A stretch of 64,000 bases of DNA from Dipteronia dyeriana (taxonomy: Eukaryota > Streptophyta > Magnoliopsida > Sapindales > Sapindaceae). Shown in pieces: positions 54,949 to 64,000 of this stretch (within the stretch, counting starts at the first letter, position 1; each line of letters starts with the position of its first letter). The DNA lies in the NCBI GenBank assembly GCA_032871835.1, contig CM065300.1, positions 112,403,088 through 112,467,087 on the forward strand. Reading direction: 5' to 3'. The position numbers were made by a program, and so were the translations under genes. Below the pieces are notes generated by a model. That model was not told the DNA's origin. It saw only the letters and a program-made list of their open reading frames with translations, and made no database searches.

Positions 54949-56456
54949 ATCTCCCACTTGCTCTATAGCAAATGTGTCATATCTCTCATCCCCATGTTCT
55001 CTAGATTCCCATCAAAACTCTTTTGAGGAAGAGCCTTTGTAAAGGGATCCGCTAGATTTTCTACTGATCGATCTTGGTAATCGTCACGTCACCCCTATGC
55101 ACAATTTCCCTTAGAAGGTGATACTTTATTTCAATATGTTTCCCTCTCTTATGACTTCTTGGTTCTCTCAAATTACCCACTGCTCCAGTATTGTCATAAT
55201 AGATAGTGATCTGCTTATTCGCTTCGGGAACCACTTCCAAGTCAATCAAGAATTGGCGGAGCCAGACAACCTCTTTAGCAGCCTCACATGAGGCAACATA
55301 CTCGGCTTCCATGGTGGAATCAGCAATACAAGATTGCTTAGAAAGTTTGATTCCATGCCTGAAAATACCATACCTTTCTTGGAATCTTGCATGGAAAGCC
55401 TACACACGATTTTATCTTATGTATAATGCTTGGGATAATGCAATCGTTCTATTATTTCTATCCCTTATGACTTGGATACCAAGAATATAACTTGCTTCTC
55501 CCAAGTCCTTCATATCAAATTGTTTTGCTAACCATTCTTTTATTGATGTCAATACACCTGCATCGTTTCCGAGTAGTAGTATATCATCAATGTAAAGAAC
55601 TAGGAAAACCAACTTGTCGCCTTTAATCCTTCTGTATACACAAGGTTCATCAAGGTTTTGAATAAATCCAAAACCTTTAACGTCTTGATCGAACCTTATG
55701 TTCCAGAATCTGGATGCTTGCTTCAATTTATACATGGATCTTTGCAACTTGCATACACTTTCCTCTTGGCCTTTTTCAATGAATACTTCTGGTTGCATCA
55801 TATAGATGCTTTCGTCAAGACTTCCTTTAAGGAAAGCTGTCTTGACGTCTGTTTTCCAAATCTCTAGGTCTAGAGATGCCGCAATGGATAAGAGTATCCT
55901 AATGGATTTAAGCATGGCCACAGGAGAGAAGGTTTCTTCATAATCGATACATTCCTTCTGTGTATAACCTTTAGCTACCAATCTAGCTTTATAGGTTTCC
56001 ACCTTTCCATCCATTTCTCTTCACTTGCACTCGATGGATTTTATCCCTTTAGGCAAGTCTACAAGAGACCAGACTTTATTTTTGAACATAGATTCAATTT
56101 CGGATTGCATTGCCTTTTCTCAATGGTGACAATCAACATCTTCCATTGCTTCCTTGTACGTATAGAGATCATCATCGTCTGAAAGATTCTCTACAGATTC
56201 TCTTAGATTGATGTATCTTTTAGGTTGTCTAACAACCCTCCCACTACGATGAGGTATGGTGGATTGTTGATCTTGTGTTGGTACGGAATTTACAATTGGG
56301 CTTGGTTGCGAAACCTCTTGTGGAATTGTATCTCCTAAAAGCTCATTTAGGACAATTCTACTTTTAGGAACAAAATTATTTATATAGTCCTCTTCTAGAA
56401 ATTTGGCATTAGTCGAAACAAATATTTTAAGATCTGAAGGACTATAAAAATAATAT
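54949..56456 (-). pseudogene. A-2b pol remnant: IN tail, reverse transcriptase, partial RNase H
   Basis: Begins at the junction with D-1 (56456) inside the integrase C-terminal region (YYFYSPSDLKIFVSTNAKF), then the linker RRSGRVVRQPKRYI-like segment. RT is at 55412-56014: KARLVAKGYTQKECIDYEET, KTDVKTAFLKGSLDESIYM, FLVLYIDDILLLGND (box at 55583-55594). An internal deletion near 55340 joins FRHGIKLSK-type sequence directly to QSCIADSTMEAEYV, removing about 350 bp. RNase H then runs 55312-55061 and decays toward the LTR. The first ten residues of the frame at 56467 belong to D-1, not copia. Confidence 0.9.
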
Positions 56457-57660
56457 TTGCGTTCCAAGTATGGTCAATGTGTCGGCCATCCATATCCTCG
56501 AGCTTGTACACCCCATTACGGATCACCATCTTTATTAGGTAGGGTCCTTCCCAGTTAGGTTCTAGGACCCCGTCTGACCTCTTCCTGGTGTTCAACATCA
56601 CTTTCCTGAGGACTACATCCCCTTTTTGAAGCTTCGGGCTTTAACCCTCCTTTTAAAATACCTGGCAATTCTGTCTTGGTAGATCGCCACCTTCTTAGCT
56701 ATTCGATCTTGCTTTTCTTCCAAGAGGTCCAAGCTAGCTCGGAGCTTGCTTTCATTGCTCCCTGATTCGAATCATTGGACTTTAAAGGAGGTCAACTTAT
56801 GCTCTATAGGTAGGACTGCTTCAACCCCGAAGGACAGCGAGTATGGCGTTTCCCCGGCAGTTGTTCTCCTTGTAGTTCGGTAAGCCCAGAGGACCTCGTG
56901 AAGCTCTCTACCCACCTGCATTTTTTTGTTGTAGCTTTTTCTTTAATAATTTCTTGAAGCAAACCGAAGGTCGATTCCTAAACCTTGGAAGAAATCTCTG
57001 AATCGGCCATTATCGAAATATTTTTCGAGGTTGGTTATGATGGTAAAAAGGGTTCCGAACCTGTAAACTACATAGGTCTTGATGAACTTTGTTGTGTTCT
57101 CTTCCAATATCTGGGATAGTGGTCCGGCTTCAACCTATCTTGTAAAGTAATCAATCGCTACAATAGTGTGCTTAGCCTGTCCCGAAGCTGTAGGAAGCGG
57201 TCTAATCAAATCGAATCCCCACATAGGAAAGGGGTATGGCGAGCTAAGGGATGACAAACGCTACGGATGTAGGTGACTTAAATTTGCGGCCTTCTGGCAT
57301 GCCTCTCAGGTTTGCACCAAGTTCTTAGCATCTTGATGGATGGTCGGCTAGTAATACCCCATGCGGAGAAACTGATATGCCAAGGCCTCTCCATCAATAT
57401 GGTTCCCGCATTCCCCGGAATGAACCTCTCTCAAAGCCCACTTGGCATCTTCAGGGTGTAGACATCGGAGTAGGGGAAGGGATTTTCCCCTTCGGTATAA
57501 ATGCCCATCCATCATACAATACCGAACCGAGAGCCTTTTAACCCTCCTAACTTAGTCGGGCTCCCCGAGGAGTTTCCCATCCTGTAGATATTCTGTTATT
57601 GGATCCATCCAGCATGGCTGTCGGTCCAGGGTATAAGCTTCTTTACTAGTCATAATGCTA
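56457..57660 (-). pseudogene. D-1 integrase remnant
   Basis: Zinc domain: VHSGECGNHIDGEALAYQF, then AKNLVQT.EACQ (His-His-Cys-Cys, one Cys replaced by Trp). Core: WGFDLIRPLPTASGQAKHTI and VAIDYFTR, stop, VEAGPLSQILEENTTKFI. The second catalytic Asp is lost (TNLEKYFDNGRF where SDNGxQFDN is expected). C-terminus: VMLNTRKRSDGVLEPNWEGP, YLIKMVIRNGVYKLEDMDGR, HIDHTWNA, where the A-2b block cuts in. Gypsy integrase inserts element DNA; this copy has many stops and altered active-site residues. Confidence 0.88.
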
Positions 57661-57674
57661 GGTATGCGCATTAC

Positions 57675-58268
57675 TTAAAGAGGGACTCTATGTGGTAGGG
57701 TCTGGCCACCATAGGCAGCTATCTTGGCTAGGACTTCTGACCGATGATTTAGCTGTCGAGGTATCTGCTCGATTATGAATCCTCGAAATCCGGTCCTGAG
57801 TTGATGCACCAGTTTCAGGTAAGCGATCATGTTATGCCTTTTGGCCTGATAATCCCCAGAAACTTGGTTGACCACGAGTGAAGAGTCGCTCTTGATATTC
57901 AGGTAATCAACCCCGAGCTCTATGGCAGCTTTTATCCCAGCTAGCAGGGCTTCGTATTCCGCTTTATTGTTTGTGGCTTTAAATTCGACCCTGAAACAAT
58001 GGCAGCACTCAATTCCTTCTAGGTCGATGAGGACTATTTCCGCTCCTCCCCCGGACTTCCCAGAAGCTTATTCAGCGTAGAGTGTCCATGACTCATAGCC
58101 CTCAGGCCAGTTGTCAGATTCTGGAATCCTGTCAAGGGTGACATCTATTACCGCGGGGGTTGCTTGATCTGAAGGTACTAAAAGCTCGGCTACAAAGTTT
58201 TCTAGTGCTTGAGCTTTTATCGTGGTTCTAGCCTTATACTTTAAATCGAACTGGGTACACTCTAGGGC
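57675..58268 (-). pseudogene. D-1 second (additional) RNase H
   Basis: Between the RT-RNase H and integrase: WTLYAE, stop, ASGKSGGGAEIVLIDLEG (DGA lost to a stop), then FKATNNKAEYEALLAGIKAA, ELGVDYLNIKSDSSLVVNQV, SGDYQAKRHNMIAYLKLVHQ and EQIPRQLNHRSEVLAKIA. N-x-x-AEYEAL and SDSSLVVNQ carry the catalytic Glu and Asp. A second RNase H of this kind is a diagnostic feature of the Tat lineage. The piece 57675-57875 is open; upstream the frame has one stop. Confidence 0.88.
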
Positions 58269-59660
58269 CTATAGAACCAGCCTTCCAGAAACATCCGGCC
58301 TTTGCAAGAACTGATGGAGGGGTTGATCCGTCATTACTGCTATTGAATGAGCATAAAAGTAAGGACGGAGTTTCCTTACCGAGGTTACTAAGGCATAAGC
58401 GAGCTTCTCCAGTAGGGTATAGTTCTTTTCGAGCTTGGTTAGAGCGCGACTCACATAGTAGATAGGTCGCTGGATCCTATCCCCTTTTTCCTTGACCAAG
58501 GCCCAACTTACAGCGGTTTCTGAAATGGCTAAGTATATTTGTAGCTCTTCTCCAGGATTTGGCTTGACCATCAGTGGAGGGCTTGTTAGGTATATTTTCA
58601 AAGCTTGGAAAGCCTGTTTGCTCTCCTGATCCGACTTCATGTTCCTTCCCTGCTTGATAGCTTTGAAGAATGGTAGGCACTTATCGGTAGACCGGAAGAT
58701 GAACCTGTTGAGCGCTGCTACCTGACTGGTCAAGGCTTGAACCTGTTTATGAGATACGGGGGATTGTAGATCCAGGATAGCCGTGATTTTATATGAGTTA
58801 GCCTCTATGCCTCTCTCATGGACCATGAAGCCCAGAAACTTTCCCATAGTTAAACCAAGGGCATATTTGGAAGGGTTCAACCTCATATGGTTTTCCCTTA
58901 GGATCATGAAGGTCCTTCGAAGGTCGTTCAGGTGGCCTTCCGAGGTCAAAGATTTAGTGATCATTTTGTCGATATATACCTCCATCGACCTTCCAATTTT
59001 GGGCTTGAACAAATGGTTGACTAACCGCTGGTAAGTAGCTCCAGCATTTTGAGCTCTAAAGGCATCACCTTGTAGCAATATAAGCCTTGCGTGGTGATGA
59101 AACTGGTCTTTTCTTGGTCCGTGGGATGCATCATAAACTGATTGTAGCTGAAAAATGCATCCACGAAGCTCAGGAGCTTGTTTCCAGAGGTGGAATCGAC
59201 CAACTGATCAATTTTTGGCAGAGGAAAATTGTCATTCGGGCATGCCCGTTTGGGGTCGGTGTAGTCCACACACATACGCCACTTCCCATTTTCCTTCGTG
59301 ACCATGACCACGTTGGTGAGCCATTTGGGATAGCGGGCTTCTGGAATGAAGCCTGCCTGGGTGAGTTTATCCACCTCTTCTTGAACCGCCACATTTCTTT
59401 CATTGTTAAAGTGGTGCCTTTTCTGTTTGACGGGCTCGAAGTTCGGATCCATCGCCACTCGATGTGCAGCTAATGTCATTGGGTTCCCCGACATCTCTAC
59501 ATGACTCCAGGTGAAAATATCGTTGAACTACATGAGGAGCCTAATCAAGCCCTCTTTCATTCCTTGCTCAAGGGTAGCTTCGATCTTGACTACCTTCGAG
59601 GGATCGGTTAGTCGAACAGGAATCTCCTCTAACTTATCGACCGGATGGCCGCTGGCATAT
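58269..59660 (-). pseudogene. D-1 reverse transcriptase and RNase H
   Basis: RT in two frames joined near 59050. First: MSGNPMTLAAHRVAMDP, VDKLTQAGFIPEARYPKWLT, NVVMVTKENGKWRMCVDYTD, KACPND-type DPKRACPNDNFPLPKIDQLV, LLSFVDAFFSYNQF (first catalytic Asp). Second: AQNAGATYQRLVNHLFKP and MEVYIDKMITKS, where the YxDD box (58965-58976) reads YIDK. Then GKFLGFMVHERGIEANSYKI, LTSQVAALNRFIFRSTDKCL. RNase H: ELQIYLAISETAVSWALVKE, PIYYVSRALTKLEKNYTLLE, KLRPYFYAHSIAVMTDQPL. Wording is closest to cinful-like Tat elements. Confidence 0.92.
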
Positions 59661-59668
59661 TCCCTTCT

Positions 59669-60361
59669 CTATTCTTCCATATCGGGCACCACAAGGCCTT
59701 CTTCGGGAAAATCGTTGGAGCCCGCATCTTCCAGGATTAGTGTCAGGGTTATCCCACCTTGGATAATCGTTACTTGGGTGAGCTGTTTAGCTAGAGCTGC
59801 TGGGTTAGCCGACACTACGTAGCATTTCCTAGCTGCTTGCTGATCACCCTCAACCTCTCCTACCTTGTCTCCTACCGGGAACTTTAGGACATTATGGTAA
59901 ATAGACAGGACCCTCATCAGGGATGATATGAATGGCCTCCCTAATATTGCGTTGTAGGCCGACGGGGTATCCACCATCATGAAGTCGGTCATGATGTTTT
60001 GTTGGAGAGGCACGGCTTTGATGATCACTGGTAGAATTTTTGATCCTACGGGTGTGATGGAGACCCCAGTGAAACCGTATAATGGAATAGTACAACTGTT
60101 GTAGCACAATTGCTTCAAGTTTAGTTTTTCCAAAGTGTCTTTGAACAGAAAATTGACGCTGCTACCTGTGTCGACGAGCATGCGGTGCACCATGAAGTTG
60201 GCAATTTTTAATGTAATGACCATGGGGTCATCATGTGGTTGCATGGTGTTAAAGACATTTGCTTCGGTGAAGATGATTTGAAGCAGCCGGAAGGGGTTGG
60301 TCGGTCTCTTGTTGACCTTGAAGATATCCCTTCCCTCGTCCGTACTAGGAACCTTCCTCAT
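59669..60361 (-). pseudogene. D-1 aspartic protease region
   Basis: Open from 60361: NKRPTNPFRLLQIIFTEANV, then MVHRMLVDTGSSVNFLFKDT with the catalytic D-T-G (about 60160-60185), GSKILPVIIKAVP, TDFMMVDTPSAYNAILGRPF (flap and C-terminal hydrophobic-Gly segment), ending EEGLVVPDMEE. Retroviral-type protease that would cut the polyprotein. It is the best preserved domain of D-1; the frame upstream connects to gag after a stop. Confidence 0.92.
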
Positions 60362-60436
60362 ATGATTTTTCCTGGAATTGATAGAGGTGCCGGCCAGAGT
60401 GGGACCTCCGCTGATAGTGTGTATTACCTGAATTTG

Positions 60437-62103
60437 TTACGTCAGGTCCATCTGCTCTCCTTTCCTCTTCTCCGCATGTTCCGGGATCTCGAATTGCACC
60501 TCTCTTTTCGTCTGAATGATCTCCCTGACTTGTTGTAAGAACTCTATCAAGCATCCTCCACTGATCAAAGACTTAATCAGGTTCCGCAAGTTGAAGCATT
60601 CTGAAGTATTGTGCCTTATGTTCTCGTGAAAGTCACAATATTTGTAACGATTGCTTTTATCGACTGGGGCTTTCATAGGAGCAGGCTTTTATAACAAACC
60701 CTTATCCCGAATGGCGAGGTAGACTATTTCTCGGGATGCATTCAAGGGAGTGTAATGGTCATACCCACTCTGATCGCAGGCTTTAGGGGCCACTGTCCTG
60801 GGAGGTGGCAAAGCTTGAGAAGAAGCCCGTTTACCTGGATACCTTTCTGATCTGGGCTGAGTAAGAGGCAAACCGTATTTTGATTTATTAGGGGGTTTGT
60901 TTTGGCTTTTCTAATCTTGCTCAGTTCTTGGAGCTTCTTTCTTTTATCGCTTTTCGGCTCTCATGTAGTCATGGTCCATCTTAACCTTGAGCTGTTCGTC
61001 GACCTCGATCTGTTCCAGAGCCAGATCATAGGCTTCCTGGTAGGTTTCCAGAGGTCTCTTGGCAAAAGACCAGAATAGTTTTCCCGCCCACAAGTTTCTT
61101 CTGAAGTTGGGGAGGATTTCTCTCTGTTAATACCCCCATCTAGATGACTTCTATATGGAACCGCTCGACATAAGCCCGGAGAGTTTCCCCTCTCTCCTAG
61201 ATCACTTATTATAGATGAATCAGGTCCTTCAGTCTGGGCTTAACCCCTTATAACTGTGAGCAAAAATCAGTTGATAATTTGGTGATGGAATCTACGCTCC
61301 CGGCGGGTTGTTTCCTAAACCAGGTCATAGCATAATTCATGAGTGTAGTGGGGAACATCTGACATATAGCGGCCCTGGTTGTGTTCTGGACCTCTATTTG
61401 TTGAACGTAGCTCTCTAAGTGGCTCAACGGATCTTCTGCTCTAGAGAACCTGTCAATTGGCATTTTAAACTTAGGCGGGAGCTCTACCTCTAGGATCCTT
61501 CTGGTGAAGGGGGCGTTCATTTCACTTAGAGGATCTTTTTTGTCCTCCTTGTACTTCCCCTTCTTCATCAATTGGACCTTTTTTTTGTAGCTCTGCCAAC
61601 TGGTCCCTTAGTCGCTTGCTTTTGAACTTCCTTGAGTCGATCTCAGATTCCTCACCATCAGATCCCTCTGATGAACTGGTGACCTCTACCCTGTTTCTTT
61701 TTTGGAGGGGGCTTGCTGGGGGGCTTTGCTGACTTTCTCCTTCTCTACCCCAGGCTTCCCTCCTTGTAGTCGTTGGGTAGAAGAGATCTTCCCGTGCCCG
61801 GGAAAGAACATCTACCGCGGATCTGACTTGCGGTGGTTGGTAGAGTGGCAATGCTTCGGAAACATGGGGCATGGGCCCTAGCCTATCCTAGATCGAGGTC
61901 AGAAGCCCCGTTATTTTTCGAGTTGATTCTCGAGGGGCAGGCCCCAAGCCATCAAAGGTGGGTTGCCTAGCCCCGGGCCTACTTGTTTCCCCCTGATAGC
62001 AGAGACCTGTTTGTTGGATAGCGATACCCTCAACGAGTAGTCGAAAGTAGACGTTCTCTACAAAGACCGCCGCTTGTTGGTCAAGCTCGACCTGGCTTTC
62101 CAA
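60437..62103 (-). pseudogene. D-1 gag remnant
   Basis: Pieces in changing frames. MESQVELDQQAAVFVENVYF (from 62103) is a plausible start; then an acidic, charged linker at 61522-61872 (VTSSSEGSDGEESEID, LRDQLAELQKKG), and the retrotransposon gag core at 61248-61571: APFTRRILEVELPPKFKMP, DPLSHLESYVQQIEVQ, MFPTTLMNYAMTWFRKQPAG, then ERGETLRAYVERFH-like and LPNFRRNLWAGKLFWS. The knuckle near 60600-60640 reads YCDFHENIRHNTSECFNLR, the Cys-His-His-Cys form usual in Tat gag. Capsid and nucleic-acid packaging protein; non-functional here. Confidence 0.88.
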
Positions 62104-62308
62104 AGGGGGATCCAGAGCCCGTACAGTAGCTGGCTAGATGAGAATCTGGCTCTAGAGCTTGGATTTTTTCCTTTTCCTAAGGACTTTTCATGTCGATGTA
62201 GCAGTAGGTTGTCCTGAGGTGCCTTGCTGCCCTTGTGAGGAGCGGAGCTTAATGATGACTTTAAAATAAATAAATTTTTGAATGTAAAAAGATGGTGGTG
62301 TGAGAGGT
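62104..62308 (-). other. D-1 5' leader
   Basis: About 200 bp between primer binding site and gag; an 85-codon frame (62058-62315) overlaps it but shows no gag similarity I recognise. Short for a Tat element. Confidence 0.5.
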
Positions 62309-62326
62309 TTCCCACAGACGGTGCCA
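62309..62326 (-). other. Primer binding site of D-1
   Basis: Minus strand TGGCACCGTCTGTGGGAA, five bases inside the 5' LTR. Matches the TGGCGCCGTCTGTGGGA type used by Tat elements (tRNA-Asp family), with one G to A change. Confidence 0.88.
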
Positions 62327-62331
62327 GAAAG

Positions 62332-63435
62332 TGTTGACGGGAAATTTACTCGAGATGAGAAATTTCTATTAATACCCTCGGGACCTCTACCATGAAAGCA
62401 GTGGCCGGGGTCGGTACCGTTGGTTCCCGACCTGTTTAAGAAAGAGACGAGTGGTAATATCAGTAAATGGGAGCTCTATTATTGATATATTGCCTTAAGA
62501 TACAAATAACTCTCTTGTTTGCTCACAATCTCTCGGAGGTGTAGGATGGTGGCAACTCGGTGCCTGTCGAATAGTGGAGATGAAGGTGACCGTGTTCTGA
62601 AATCAGAATTTAGGCCCTCTTTCTATGTATATATCTATTGTTTATGATTTTGTCTCTATCGTTCGTTGTCCTCTCCTTTTACTATGCTTGGCTTCACATA
62701 TATATATCATCCAAGTAGGTTTTTAGTTCGCGATTACTTTACCATATTCTCATGAATCCGTTCCCTCCTTATCGAGCGGGATTCGTTATTTAAATTTGAA
62801 TTATTTCCGGATTCGATGATATCGTTGACGAAGAAAAGTTTGTTCCCTTATTTGAATTTAAACTCTTGACGTGTATGTAAATATTATGTGGAGATAATCC
62901 TGTGTGCACTCGTGCCATGGATCTTTATGGAGGTCACCCTGCCAGCTGCATGTTGCCCATTAGACCGAGGTAGATCCCTGCTCTGGCTCTGATCTTAGAA
63001 GTTTAAGATGGATTTTCCGTGACTCTTGGGGGCTTATGGTGCTCTTGTAGACCCTCTTGGGAGGTAGCTGGGGTAGTGTAGATTTAGGCGTGATTCTTCC
63101 TTTATGTCCAACAAGGACAGCGGGCTTCTGGAGAGGTTGGTGGGCTTCTTTCAAAGCTCTCTTAAGCTTGGAGACTTCCCATGGCATCTACGGGGTGGTT
63201 ATGGAGCTCGACCTCAAAGCCAAGGTTCCACGATAGATGGCTTGGAGAAACTCGGCTTCCAGTACTCTTGTGAGGGCTCGTCCGGGTCGCGCCTGGCTTG
63301 TCTTCTTGTCGCTTTGAAGCCGAACCGGCCTTCCCTGCTCCTTCGGGGTGGCTTTACGGTCTTTCCCGGCTTAATGATTGTCGATTATGGGTGGAAAATT
63401 TCTCTTCGATCCTTGGCCAAATTTCACTATTAACA
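62332..63435 (-). repeat. D-1 5' LTR
   Basis: 1104 bp; left edge TGTTGACGG, right edge ACTATTAACA, followed by the target duplication ATATT. Matches 41947-43050 base by base in length with scattered substitutions. Confidence 0.95.
62697..62707 (-). promoter_or_regulatory. Candidate TATA box of D-1 5' LTR
   Basis: ATATATATATG on the minus strand, preceded by CTTGGATG and followed by TGAAGCC; the same context is in the 3' LTR (about 42316). It is about 365 bp before the primer binding site side of the LTR and would start genomic RNA leftwards. Confidence 0.45.
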
Positions 63436-63440
63436 ATATT

Positions 63441-64000
63441 AATTATACTACCAATAATAGTATAATATTAGGAGACTATTTCCTATTAGGAAAAAGATTT
63501 TGACTTTTAATTAAATAATTAATCAATTACCAGATTAATTAATTTTATTTAAATAATATAATAAAAATAATATAATTATGCTAAGCTATATAACTTTGCC
63601 ACCCAACATCATATATGGGCCATTATATTATTTTTTCTATTTTATTAAATCTATTGGACCTTAATAAAAAGTCCACATGTGAACTAGACATATTCTTACA
63701 AAAAGAAACAAGTTCACATGCCTTAATACAATTCTAGATGGACCCCTAAATTGGTCCGGTAGAATATATCAAGTGATCCATGCAAGTTCGTGTGGATTGG
63801 GGATCTTGGCGGGCTATCTAAATTTAAGCTCCAATAGACATAACCTAATCACAATCAACAAATGATTCACTTAGGTCCGATCTATTAGTTTTAGTTCATT
63901 CCACTAAAGAACTAAAATTGAACTCTTCAATAAAGATAGAATAAGTTAATATTTCTCATTCATACCCTAGACAATCTTAATGGAGAAAGTGTATCATCAT
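63441..64000 (-). repeat. A-4 LTR, right part
   Basis: Continues the LTR interrupted at 41946: AATTATACTACCAATAATAGT, the ATTAATTAATT stretch, GGTCCGGTAGAATATATC, up to the start of the small LTR frame at the window edge. The rest of the LTR lies outside the window, so solo or full-length status is unknown. Confidence 0.88.

Larger units (their letters stand above)
46141..56456 (-). mobile_element. Copia family A block A-2/A-2b: LTR-internal-LTR-internal
   Basis: Left to right on the minus strand: truncated LTR (46141-47722), nearly full internal region (47723-52518), complete LTR (52519-54948), and a second, partial internal region (54949-56456). The middle LTR serves both as 5' LTR of A-2 and as 3' LTR of A-2b. 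This arrangement arises by unequal recombination between elements or by insertion at an LTR. Both outer ends are truncated inside element sequence, and both touch an ATATT in D-1, so it is not a clean single insertion. Confidence 0.88.
41947..63435 (-). mobile_element. Tat-lineage Ty3/gypsy element D-1 (with a copia block inside)
   Basis: Two LTRs of exactly 1104 bp (41947-43050 and 62332-63435), a 5-bp target duplication, primer binding site, gag, protease, RT, RNase H, a second RNase H and integrase (62103 down to 56457), and an antisense gene near the 3' LTR (43393-45912). Excluding the inserted A block (46141-56456) the element is about 11.2 kb. RT before integrase places it in Ty3/gypsy; the extra RNase H, the TGGCACCGTCTGTGGGA-type primer site and the antisense gene place it in the Tat lineage (relatives include maize cinful and Grande). 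All pol functions are broken. Confidence 0.93.

Noticed and set aside
59087..59473. Plus-strand frame of 128 codons
   Set aside because: Reverse shadow of the D-1 reverse transcriptase.
63104..63433. 109-codon plus-strand frame
   Set aside because: Lies in the D-1 5' LTR; the matching segment of the 3' LTR (42637-42828) has a shorter, different frame.

Overview
This window looks like heterochromatic or intergenic DNA of a flowering plant. It is AT-rich and consists almost entirely of nested, broken transposable elements. I found no intact host gene, no rRNA or tRNA gene and no CRISPR. The plant assignment rests on four things seen in the sequence: Ty1/copia elements primed by initiator-Met tRNA, a Tat-lineage Ty3/gypsy element with a second RNase H and an antisense gene, a SIRE-like copia element, and a Mutator-like element next to a ULP1-like peptidase. 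All of these are established plant element types. The species cannot be named from this.

Layout. Family 'A' is a Ty1/copia family with unusually long LTRs (about 2.4-2.5 kb, TGTTAGGATT...CCCTACA) and a leader of about 1.4 kb. (1) 1-7122 is the 3' part of copy A-1 (+), whose RNase H frame is split by a solo LTR of the same family (1923-4407, minus, perfect 5-bp target duplication). (2) 7123-7281 plus 17016-18744 is the 5' LTR of copy A-3 (+). It is split by a complete copia element 'B' (7318-17009, minus; LTRs of 2.1 kb). The A-3 internal region follows (18745-23138), then its truncated 3' LTR (to 25283). (3) 25284-25367 plus 32392-32860 is a fragment of a second B copy. It is split by element 'C' (25368-32386, minus; LTRs of 1.5 kb; target duplication cctct), a SIRE-like copia element that keeps gag and protease but has lost nearly all of pol. 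(4) 32861 to about 36930 is a decayed Mutator-like element: a transposase with its catalytic core deleted, a repeat-rich left part, and a ULP1-type cysteine peptidase remnant on the opposite strand. (5) About 36930-41061 is a fragment of a second Tat element (D-2): LTR end plus antisense gene. (6) 41062-41946 plus 63441-64000 is another A LTR (A-4, minus). It is split by the Tat-lineage gypsy element D-1 (41947-63435, minus; two 1104-bp LTRs; target duplication atatt). (7) Inside D-1, 46141-56456 is a block of family A in the order LTR-internal-LTR-internal (A-2 and A-2b, minus).

How the parts relate. Each autonomous-type element once encoded gag, protease, reverse transcriptase, RNase H and integrase. 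Here all pol genes are pseudogenes with stops, frameshifts or deletions. Relative order of events follows from nesting: A LTRs are older than B and D-1; the B-2 fragment is older than C; D-1 is older than its present interruption by A sequence.

Most interesting points: the antisense, apparently spliced, TATA-preceded gene carried by both Tat copies; the ULP1-like remnant facing the Mutator transposase; a 60-74-codon frame present in all five A LTRs that span it; short repeats upstream of the TATA box in A LTRs; repeated hairpin-forming motifs in the A leader; loss of the protease active site by different deletions in two A copies; and the single-frame, stop-only decay of C gag.
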